Source of the DNA: Apostichopus japonicus
Lineage: Eukaryota; Echinodermata; Holothuroidea; Aspidochirotida; Stichopodidae
NCBI RefSeq assembly: GCF_037975245.1
Contig: NC_092567.1
Location: forward strand, 17,474,376 to 17,538,375
Length of the DNA: 64,000 bases
Direction: 5' to 3'
Shown: piece after piece, positions 11,301 through 23,300 of the stretch
How positions within the stretch are numbered: the stretch's first letter is position 1
How the letters are laid out: every line of letters starts with the position of its first letter
Program-made: the position numbers and the translations under genes
The notes under the pieces: generated by a model
The model's database searches: none
Told to the model about the DNA's origin: nothing
What the model saw: the letters and a program-made list of their open reading frames with translations, nothing else

Positions 11301-14300
11301 TTAGTAGCAATGGAAAGGAAGAGAAAGAAAAGAAAGAGAAAAAAGAGTAAATTTGGAAGCCAAAAAGATACATACATATCTCAAAATAATATTCCAAACG
11401 AAGATTTAACTATAATAAATTTTTTGGGTAAATTAACATTGCTATTAATCATACAATTCCTGGTGAATTCTTGGAAAAGAACCTACAAGTAGGGATGACA
11501 TAAAATTATAGGGTGTCATTAAAATGTTTGAGAACTACGGGCAAAATGTTGTCGCTTGCTTTGAACATTAACATGTGCATTTGGTTTCCTCAAAAGAAAA
11601 AACTATGGAGTCGCTCTTCCCGACCTTGCAAAGGGGGGGGGGGGGGAACGCAGACTGCAAAGTCCCCAATGACTATAATGCTGATTGCAAATTTAACAAT
11701 GTAAACAGTACATGTGTGGGACACAAATAAAAAAATTGTAATTAAACATTAAAATGTGTGGAGTTTACTAATGTTAGTTACAGTAATAATTATGATAACT
11801 TGAGTATAGGAGCAGCTATAAATGGTTGTAATCAGTGAAGTACTGTATGATGTTTATGAATATTCATGACTTGCTCAAAGGATGCCAGGTAACAAAAAAC
11901 AAAAAGGGAAAAAAGAAGGCAACTTACATATCTGTTAAAAGAAAGATGTTGGCTAGGCCTGTTTAGTGCCTGGATTCAATGATAACTTTTACTTTAAATT
12001 CTTTTTGCATTTCTTCTTTTTGCAATTCTTCTAAAATTTTTTTGCAACAAAATGGGCAAACATGTGGTATTGTTTAGCATGTCTGTCACCTTGGAGAATG
12101 TGACCTATATATCTGGTGTGTTAGCTGCTGTTCTTATTAAACCATTTTGCCTTCCTTGTCCGTACTGCACTCTGAACCGGCAACCAATTGATTTTTGTCA
12201 CCCCTACAGGTGCTTTTTTGCTGATTGAATGTGTGTTATTCAGGCCTAAAAATTGAACAAAAAAGCAACTAGGGGGAAATCTGTAGACGGAATCTGCCAT
12301 CTGAGAAATAGTTTCGTTGTTCACAATTTTTGTGTAACAGTATTGCAGTTTTGTGACATTTTATGTACAGTAGTAAATCTATACCATCACTTCATTGTAC
12401 AGAAGCAACTTTATACTTGTATTGTGTGTAATGTTTAGTACATGGCCACTTTGCATAACATTTGCTACACCCTTTAATACAAGATAAATTAAAATTCCCA
12501 GAGCCGTGATCACCGTAAGATTTACTTGGCTCCTCTCTTACCTGTCTCCCACTCCACAATTGTTGCACTTTCCTATGTACCTAACTACATATTTGGAAAC
12601 GTTTTAGCACTGCGCCCTCGCTCCCTGGGCCACGCCCGCTAATTCCTCCTTCCGTATCTACCACCCGGAAGTAGACTACACGTAGGACCAGTGTGTATCT
12701 TTGTGAATTTCAGTGCCTTACAACTCTTCTTTTTTCCCTCTTTTTCTCAGGGTTCTTTGCCGTCAGGGCAAGGAGGTTGCTGCCAAGTATGTGGCGACAA
12801 ATCTTCAGGGTTCCATTACGGGGTACTAGCATGCGAAGGCTGCAAGGTAAGAATTCATGCTTATTACCCATCATCTCTAGCGATGGTGTACTCTTATTCG
12901 TTTATTCCAGCGTATACAGTTATTTTTCCTGGTACTCAGACTCATAGATTTGTTCTCGTACCGGTACTCTGGTCATATGGGGAAATCTTGTGTAGATACT
13001 AGTGCAAGGCTTAATTTACGTGTACCAGTCCTTAGAGCCAAGCTTGTACTTGGGTACTTTGTTACTTGCGCTCTTTTTTACTTGAGTTCGTATTCGTGCT
13101 GGTTTACTGGTGTATAAGTCTGCTTTATTATATGGAACCTTTTCAAAGCCTGGAGGACCATCTCTACATCACCTGGCAAGATGGCCCAAAAAATTAAACA
13201 AATTTGAGAGTAGATCCTCAACCAACAAATAGAACTTGGTTTTGACTTGGATAAAGGACTTTAAGGTTAATAGCTTCATTTTTGAAGATGTCACAGTTTG
13301 GTGGTTTTGCATACTCAGTCAACTGTTTCATAGACTATTGGCTTACAGGTGCAATCAATTATTCAATTGTTAATCATAGTTAAAAAAAAACGCTGACGCA
13401 GAGAATACAATAAAAGTCAAAAAGCTTCATAGGACTGTCGTCGTACAACATGCGGTACAGTTTGTTAAAAAAACAAACCGCAGTTAAGTATAAGAAACTT
13501 CCATATTCACGCTCTAGACTAGTCTTAACATGTCCAGATAGTCCAAATTTTGCCGTATGTGTGGCGGTCCCTACTCAGGCACCTTGCTATTAACCTAGAT
13601 GTCGGCAAATACGGTATGTATCGGTATATGGTATATCGGTCTACGGTATATGGAATGTCGGTATATATGTCCTGGGTGCATCTAAATGTTCAGGAGGTCC
13701 CTATATCGTGGGCCCTTTTAATCTTGAGTCATGCCTCAGCACTTGCATTGTCTGCCTGTTGGATATATATAAAAAAAGTACTAGTGCGACACCGATCCTA
13801 GGAAGAAATAAATTAGGAACAGATTGTTTTTGCTCCATTTCCTTTCCAATTAAGAGAGAAAGTCCAGGTGTGTTGGTAGCAATAGGTAACAGGAGGGGAG
13901 GGGTGTATGTATCAATTGTTATTTTATATGAAAAGATAGTCAGATATAGGATCGAGAGAAGATCTTCACTCATTTCCCCGTGGATAGAAAATATTCAGGC
14001 ATTTATGGAAGTGACTTAGGAAAGATCTTTGATTAAGTTTTGATTGTGGCTAAAAGGGTGGTGAATGTATCTGTTGCCTCTTGTTAATAAATTGTGATGG
14101 TGTGCTGTTCATACTTAGCTTTCTAGACATGATAGGCTATGTACAACTTAAAAAGTGCCCTTGTAAGGTCACTCTGTTTTGTTATTATAATGTAGTTAGA
14201 TATTTGGGTAAGGAAGGTTTTTAGCATTAACCTTGAGAAGTAGAGCATTATAGCTCAGCCTTAAATACTGTTGGTATAAAGGGTACCATCAATTCAGAAA

Positions 14301-17300
14301 GGGTTCAAGGCCTACCATACAGGTGTTGTGTACACTAATCTGTGGATATATATAAGTGAGTATGCTTGCACTTGTGTTGATTGATGGTGCTTTGGAATGC
14401 GTGGTCTGTTTACATGGTTACAGCCAAGTCCTGTATGCAGTCAGTATGCAGTGGCTTGCAGTAGTATACACTGGTCAGCTCTATGTATGGGAACCATAGT
14501 GTGTATATATGTATACAGCAATAAAAGCTTAATTACCATGGAAAGTTCAACAGGATTTATAAACAATTACTTGTTTGTTTGCTGTTAATGTAAGCAGCTT
14601 TATGAGTTTGGTCAGCAATTAATTCCAAACACCTACCGAATATTTTCTCGCAAAGATAACAATGGTAGATTCGGAAGGAGCAGAGAGTGGGTAGAGCCAG
14701 GGATGTGGGATGGGGAGGGGGAGGGGGAGGGGGAAGTGCAAAAACTTTACAAAGTTTAGTAGGTCAGGAAGTGAAAGTGCATTTCTAGACTGGAGACAGG
14801 TAAGTATTGTTGCTCATGAAGCAATCCCCAAACCAGTATGATTTGGAGATTGGTGTTCACACTATGTTGTTCACACGATGGTGTTCACACTATGATGTTC
14901 ACACAATTGGTGTTCACACCATGTGTAGATTTTTCTTTACCGAATGAAGGTGAATCATCAAGTTTATATATATGTAGCTAATGGATTTGGTTCTACTGTG
15001 TATATGGATCGAGAATTTTTTTTTTGTCACCTGGCCACTATTTCATTTTATGAAGCAATCGCAAATGATTTAAAGGCAATGCTGCAAAAATTTCAAAAGT
15101 AGATGTTTAACTTTTTACTTGAACCGTGACTTGATATAAAATACATATATATACACACATACCTTCCTATCCATTTCTTGTTAAACTGTCCTTTTTTATA
15201 TTTTCTTTAATCTGTTCTCTCTTTCTCATTTAGCCTTCTTCAATCATCTCTGTCTATTCCTGTCTTTTTCCATCTCGTCCAGGTTCTCTTCCTCTCTGTT
15301 TTCAGTTGTCTTCTGTCCTGTCTCTCTCTCTCTTGTCTTTAATCTGTCAATATCTTTGTTGAATTGATGCTTCTTTTGTTTTTGTTTCTCCCATGTGGTC
15401 ACTAGCCTGGTTAACGATATTTCTGTCTTCTAGCGTCCTTCATATTATGCTATATATACTCTGCCCCTGTCCTGTCCTGCATGTCATGTTTTGTTCTCTA
15501 CAAACAATTTATGAGAAATGACGTTAATTGACTAGATGAGATTGTTAATACATTCCGACCTAAGTATTGATCTACGGTGTTTGCAGACACACCTAGCATC
15601 ATTGATTGCAGTATGATTTTAAAAACAAACACCAAGACATTCTTGTTTAACATTTTTCCTTCAAACACAGGTAAAATATGAGATTAATTAAAGATTGCAT
15701 TGCATTTGAAAAGACAAGTACGCCGCCCCAAAACATTTTGATCAGTGATAACTTTACTCGCAAGAATCACACAGCTACACAACTACTGAAATCAACTATT
15801 TCACCATCTGTACTAGTTTAATGCTTCAAACAATAGATAATTGTTTTGTGTATGATTGTTAGAAAAGTTATATCTTAAATTTATGTTTTATTTATTGTCA
15901 AAAATTTACACCCTAAATTAAAATAAAGTTTTATAACAATATATTCAAATTAAATGAGAAACACAAAAAAAAGGGGGTGAGGAACAATCACAGATACAAT
16001 AGATAATTGTTTATGTATGATTGTTAAAAAGTTATGTCCTAAATTTATGTCTTATATATTGTCAAAAACTTACACCCTAAATTAAAATCAAGTTTTATAA
16101 CAATATATTCAAATTAAATGAGAAACACCAACTAAAAAGGGGGTGAAGAACAATCACGAAAAAATTTGCAATGAACAAAAAAGAAATTCTTTGCAAAAAT
16201 GTTTGCCAATGAAAATGTATTTGTAACATGCTAATATAGTTGTATAGCCTTCTTTGATGTCAAATTATATATATTTGAGTAACAAAAACAAAAGAATAAT
16301 TCCTTCACGTATTAAATATGTGCGACATCAAAGTGATTCCCTACAGTGCTATACGGCTGGTAGCTTTTGCGTGCGTACTGCGACCAGTTTTCTCGGGAAC
16401 AAGATGCTAGGGGCATTCAGAGTTAATCTTAGGCTTCTATCGGTGATGATCGCAGTTGTATATTAGCTCGCTCACATTCAGATCGCGAGCTCTCCCCCGC
16501 TTGAACTTGAGCCGGGGAAGAAGGGAAAAAAAATGATGCTCAACTATCCTGGAGGTGCCATTGGGTCTGTTCGGTACAATCCCAGCAGTGCGTAATCCAG
16601 CGCTCTTCAATTTAATTAGCATCGGTTTGATACATTCTTACTGCGAAAAGAGGATGAGGCTGTGTGTGGTACAGAATGGAGATAGCTGTACATGTATGCA
16701 TATATAGATATTTATTGTGTGGGAGTATTACCAGGGGTGTGCAGCGTTCACGGAGAGGAGGGGAGAGAAACGGATCATCGTAGTCGTTGTCAAAGAAATA
16801 GCAAAAGCTTTGGTGGAATCTTGATTTATTGCCAATACGTTGCATGATCAATTCAGGGGCATGGTGGGGGGGGGGGGGTGGAGGGTGAGTTAGAAATAAG
16901 AGAAAATGGTGGATTGTGGGGATACTTTTAATCAGTGGATCATGAGTATATTACTAAAACTGAAGTAAATTTCAAATTTATATATGACATGGTATTATGC
17001 CACAGCATGGATGCCATAGTTAGGTATCTGTAGCAATTAGAAATAGAATTTAACCGACTAGAAGATTGGTAAACTAATTTTGGGAAGAGGAAACTTGTGG
17101 TGGGGGGGGGGGGGAAGGGTGGTCAGGGAAGGTTTCATTGAGTGGATATCATTAAGTCACGTTTGCAGATACGAAATTGAGGGTGGATATGTGTAGGGTT
17201 TGATTTGAAAGTGAATTTTATCAACTCAAGAACAAGATTGTATAGAGTAGTTTCCAAAATGATTACACTTGAAAAATTATAGCCAGTGGACATGTGTATC

Positions 17301-20300
17301 CATCCGTCTTATTATATGTGAAGATCTAGATATTCATGATGAAATTATAGCCAGTGGACATGTGTATCCATCCCTCTTATTATGTGGGAAGATCTATTCA
17401 TGATGAAATTTAGGGAAACATTTTAGTGTTCCAAAATTCTTACACAACATTTTCGAAGGCTCTGTATCTTCTCCACTCATTGCATACTATATGTGTAGAG
17501 AACTGGTATACATCTTTTAAACTTATATAGCAATTTGTGTAGCATTTTGCGATGTGATACCATATAAATTAATTCCCTGACAATTTAGTGACAAGATCGT
17601 CTTGCTGACCAAGTTGTATTAAAGACTGTTCTTATGATATTGTTGTCACTACATGACACTCATGTTTCAGTTAAAAAATAAACGTCAAAAATCAAACCTC
17701 AATAAACCTAGCTACTATGTTTGCGTTGCGCACTGATGTACAGTGCTAGAAAACCTTATCTAGCCAATTTGACCATGCAGGGGTCAAAGTATTTACTCGA
17801 TATCGATAAGACGTCGGAAATTTCATTTTAATTCCTACGTGAAAATATTTGTGTTGTGTACACTGCTCTGCGAGGCAGCCATAGCTGTTTATATTGAACC
17901 AAACTCTTCAAATATTAATATTTATACATACAGTATGCAAGTTCCACCTGGTTTGACGTGGGCAATAAGTTTAACACCAGCCCGAAGGTAGGGATGATAA
18001 TGCTCAGATCTTTTGGGTGACACAGTGACATTACAATGTCCCATGCAGAGAACATTCATGAGAGCAGATGATAACCGTATACCTCTATACAGTGAATGCA
18101 CATTGTAGATATCGGGCGTAGAATTTCAAAAATTTTAGCCACACATAAAAAGCAGCATGCCAGACTTGTTAAAAGAATCTATTTTATGCTTAAAAGACAA
18201 AAAAATCTGGCATTTTCTTGAATTAATACAGTAATAAGCAGCATGCCATCTACCGGCAGAAAGAAGCCAGTTCCTTTTTCTCTCTTCTACTGGCAAAACG
18301 GCAAATTATCCACCAGTTTGGCATTTTATTTTTACCAATAAATTTAGCCTGAATTTCCAGGCCTGGATTAACGGTTTTACATCCATTTTCAGATCAAAAT
18401 CATTTTCGACGACGAAAATTCTTTTTGACCTGTGCCGTGACCTCATTATTTTCCGAGAACAATTTGCAGGCTTTAAACTATCTTATAATAAGACTGATTT
18501 GAACTGCAGTTAATGTTTGGAAACCATGTAACCCTTCTCAGCTCATCATCCATTATGTACGGAACCAAACGAATGAGTACAAATTAATACATTCTATCTT
18601 AAACCATCTCCTTCTTTTCATTTGGTTCATCTTTTTCTTAAATTGCTAGCTCCCTTTGTTTCAGGAGATTTGATTACCCATCGAAGTTTGATCCGTGGAT
18701 AATTTTGGGTTGTCACGCCAGCCAGGCTCATTAGTCCCCAATTTACCACGGAGCTCTAACAAACCAACGGCAGAATCCTACCACATATTACCCCAATTAC
18801 TCTTCTAGAAATAGTTTCCTACTAACCCCTGTCTTTATTCCGACGACTATGTTATACTTACAATACAATTGTATTATTACCCCCCTCTGGGGTTGACCAA
18901 GTAGTCCCATCCTAGCCAAATCTCTCCCCTACTGTTACTTTGTTTAAAGTTATAATCGTTAACATATGTCGCTGCCTCGGTATAGGGTAGCATTACGAGG
19001 GGGCGGGCACCTCGAGATTGTTGTCTCCGAGTCGCTTTCGAGATCATTAACCGGCGGAGAGATGTCATCGCTTTATCGATCAGGACCTTCTGACGGTTTC
19101 ACGGGGTACTAGCACAGCTGCTGACAGTGCGAACTCAAAAACCTCTTTTATATTCTGACATGAATATGCATGTGTTTCTACCATGATATGAATATGCAGA
19201 TGTAGGTCCTCTTACATCAGCCAGTTGGGACAATTTCCTATAATGCTAATACCTCTCTAAACTGTACTCCAATATCATGCTCTCAAAGCACTGGTATTGA
19301 CAGAACAAACAGTTCCTAACCTTGATCTGATAGAAACATGATATTCATACTGCTCGTACTGACAATACGAGTGCTCTGAAGCAGGACATGACACTACAGT
19401 ATAGAAACAATTGTCCCAACTCGGTGCTAATTATAGAGGAGAAGAACAGTTTATTCATGGGTGTTCGTACAATATTACATACGTCATCGTGTATCATAAC
19501 AGTGTTACATTGGCTTTTGTTGGGGCACCGTAAAGTTGGGTCGGATTGAGTTATGTGTAATGCGTGAATGACTAGGAGGTACAGTACTAGGGGGGAGGGT
19601 GGGGGGGGTATAGACAGAAATAGAACAAGTGGGTATCCGGAGCAAAGTTTTGGGGCTGGTTCTCATCGCGATCTTTAATCTATACCCCCACCCCCGTTCA
19701 TATTTATTTTAATAAAATTTAGTCTTTATTAAACACAGTTTGCAAATGATGTCAACCACACCAGAATGATGCATCATGTGAAGTGTTGTACATGTTAAAA
19801 CATGGAGAAACAGTTACAAAAAAATGTAATAAAATAAAGAAATTGTGGGTTTTTTTTTGCAGGTGGTATGTGATTGTTTATAAATACTAATATGACAAAA
19901 GTTTCTGGGTCAATGAAATATTCAGGAGACAATGCAAATCAGTAATTAATCAATACTCGTGAATTACAGTAGTCATCAATCTTTGCCATCTGAGTAACAC
20001 TAATTATATTAGGTAAACTTCATGTTGAATTTGTGAAAGTTACACAATTTTAATATTAATTATGTTATTTAAGTGTGCCAAATTGTGATTAAGGTAAGTT
20101 TTGCAAAATTTTCTACAATTAGCCTAATTAGACATCACTTTTTTTTTCCTGTTTCTTTTTTTTTGCATAGTTGTCAGTTTCTGGTAAACTATTTGACCCT
20201 TTTTTCACCTGTTGATTTCCAGAGGCAAATTTATGATTTTTTTTTTATAGTTTTTATGCTGGTGTTTATAGATATGATATTGTCCTTGAACCTCTCTGTG

Positions 20301-23300
20301 GAATGGAAAGCCTGTCAGTAGGTGCCACGATAGTTTCCCATTGGGTAGAAAACTGTCAGCTGTTGTTGGTGTTTTAAAAAAAATTACATATGATAAAAAA
20401 AGAGGAAATTTTGATAATAGATAGGAAAAATCGTATCTAGCAAGAATGCTGGGTTAAATCATATTATAATACTCAACTCTGTGTGGGGAGGAGATTTGGA
20501 GGAAGTGGAAAACCCATTTTTATACACAAATTTATAGGAGTATACACACTTCCAAGTGGGTGCGATGTGTCACATATTTGGAATAATAACCTCCCCAAAA
20601 TATAAATAAATCAAAGACAAGAGTAAATTTAAATTTAAATGTCTTATGAAGAAGCTTTGAGGTAAATATTATCATAAGTTCCCTGTATTTGTTGAGCTAT
20701 TTTACTATTGTTGTTTGAATCATACCCTGTACAGAAAGTACAAAAATGCCAGCAGAAAATTTTGAAATTTTTTATTTTCTTTCCTGAACTGATATTTTAA
20801 TAAATTATATAGTGCGGCGATCATTAACGACTTTGTGTTCAAATTGATTATTCTTTTCTAAATTAATTCCTAAAATGAGCCAAAAAATTATCCCCACGTG
20901 TGAGATTGCTACTGTACTTTCACTTTAGCCTTGCACGTAATAGTGACTATTTTAGATGGTGTTAAACTAGCTAGAATAATATGCTGGATTATACAAAAGT
21001 TTATTCATTACACAGAGCTACATGTAGATGAGTGTGTTGCCACATTGTCCCATGTTTTAAATTGTAGAACCAATATACTTCGCTCCTCGCTTACCTGTCT
21101 CCTCACAACCTTAGTACCCGTTCTACTGTGCCTATAATGTCCATGGTATTCCTTTACCAATGTGCGCCTTCTATGACCAGCTCCCCGGTCATTGCCCCTC
21201 CTTCTCATTCTACAATTTTAAGTGCCTACACATATTGTGGTTTTTTTTCGATCAGAATTTTTCCTTCGGATTTAGTCCTTACGGTAGCAGAAGTTTCGGG
21301 AGTTTTTTCTTCCATCGGATTCTGGATATCTATTCACTTCAGCATACAGTATGTGAGATGTTTCCATGTCACTGTATACATATGATAGCCATCTGTACAG
21401 GTCTACAACTTAGCACTTCAACCATTACACCCTGGCACTGTTAAAGTAGGCCACATAACTTTAATGGTCATGAATATAGGGGTAGGTACCAGGGGTTGTG
21501 TGACAGATATTTATAAGCACATCTTACAGCCCAGTCATACATACCGGTACCAGCTTCTATCAAAACTGGTTGTCTTTTATCCCCAATAAATGATACCGCT
21601 TAGATCCAAAGTGGTCACATGATCGGGCCAAATATTGTTTGTATTTTGAATATGATATTGACTTTTTAAGTTAAATTTTAACAGTCCAAACATTCTCAAA
21701 AGTTTTATAGATGAAAAGTCCAATATAATTAAAAAACTCCCATTTTTGAAATTATATAATTTATGAAAAATGTTATTTTTTATTTTTTTATGTTTTGTCT
21801 TTATACTACAGGGTTTCTTCAGGAGAAGCAGCAAAAGAGACAAAGAGTACACATGTCGTCATGGGAACGGGCACTGTACAATAGGAAGGATGAACCGAAA
21901 TCGCTGTCAGCACTGCCGTTACAAGAAATGTCTGGCTGTGGGGATGTCTCGTGATGGTAAAGGTTCTTGTACACCCCAGTTCTATTGTCTTCTTCTTCTA
22001 CTTTATCTCTCTCTCTCTTATTCTTTGTTATCTCTGCTTTTTTGGTGGCGTAGCTTTATTACATAGTAAACCTAGACAACCCTCTCACACCTTAACCTAA
22101 CACACGGGGGTTATCAGTATAGCACAAAAATATGCTAGATAGTCCAATTATGGTCAGTCAGGATCAGTCTCTAACCGGCATGTTACTGCCACCCATGGAG
22201 CTAAACATTGATGCTCTACGGTGCGATATTTTAGGTCTATATATCTAGACATAAATTTAAAACGGACCTTGATGTCTGGGAATTTGTGAATCGGATGGTC
22301 AGCGACTTTGAAGACCAGCTTTCAAGCAAATTGTCAGCAAAATTTTAGTATAAGTTTGACCGGCAATACTGATGACCTTTCTGTGTGTACCCATACATGT
22401 CTATAGGCCCGTTTGTTTACTTGAAGCAATGTTCTGTGTAGCTCTGGACGGGAATATTCTCTGCTTCAAGCTCACAACAGAAAGTTTGGAATCATCTTGA
22501 AATAGAATTGCTTGGATGTTTCCCATTACTCGGTGTGATTGGTCAATGTTTTACTTTGCCTTCATAGCCGAGCAATGATCTTGATGTTACCATATTGTCC
22601 ACACCTACACAGTAACTGTAATCTGCATTTGATTGATAACCCCTCTGTATTAGTAGTAGTTACTTAGTACACTGCACGCTCCCCGATCATCTCCTTCCTT
22701 TAAGTAGGGATATTTGATGCAAACTAGACACAGCATCTATAGGTCTGTCTAATATCATAGCCAGAACATGCAGTGATGCTATTGTTGCCTCAGAAAAGTA
22801 AAATTGTTATAATAGCAGTCCACTGTAATAGCATCACTGTATCAGTGATGCTATTGCTGCCTCAGAAAAGAAGAAAATATGTTATAATAGCAGTCCATTG
22901 CTATAGCTATTATTCCCTCAGAATAGAAAAATGTAATACAACAGTACTCTACTGCAATAGCATCACTGTATGTCTAGCTATGTTCTTGCTGTATAGCATC
23001 ACTGTATCACTGTTTCCCTCAGAAAAGAAAAGAAAATGTTATAATGGCAGTCCATTGCTATACCATCACTGCATCAGTGATGCTATTATTCCCTCAGAAA
23101 AGAAAAATGTTACAACAGTAGTCTACTACAATAGCATCACTGTAGCTCTAGCTATGTTCTTGCTGTATAGCATCACTGTATCAGTGATGCTATGGTTCCC
23201 TCAGAAAAGAACAAAAATGATATAATAGAAGTCCATTGCTATATAGCATCACTGTATCAGTGATGCTATTATTCCCTCAGAAAAGGAAACTGTTACAGTA

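Larger units (their letters stand above)
8341..12750 (+). other. Receptor intron between exons 1 and 2 (4.4 kb)
   Basis: GTAAGG to CTCAG. Holds a tRNA-derived SINE fragment (8430-8555), a CpG-dense patch (about 9488-9580), an inverted pair of SINE tails (10308-10392), an 89-bp tandem duplication (10546-10730), a G14 run (11633-11646) and repeat family 1 copy C (12520-12666). Confidence 0.8.
12847..21811 (+). other. Receptor intron separating the two zinc fingers (9.0 kb)
   Basis: GTAAGA to CTACAG. Holds a GGGGGA minisatellite (14711-14733), a GTTCACAC minisatellite (14850-14923), tandem duplications at 15832-16158 and 17275-17408, a MITE (19218-19426), repeat family 1 copy B (21073-21217), poly-G runs at 16866 and 17102, and two CpG-dense patches (about 16345-16600 and 18957-19106). 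No further exon recognised. Confidence 0.8.

Noticed and set aside
13600-13690. CGGTATAT-rich stretch as a regulatory array
   Set aside because: Short irregular recurrences of a simple word; nothing beyond low complexity.
22773-23225. 150-codon open frame, the second longest on the + strand
   Set aside because: It lies wholly within the palindrome array and its residues repeat with the DNA units (SITV, PQK, YNS); open by chance of the unit sequence.
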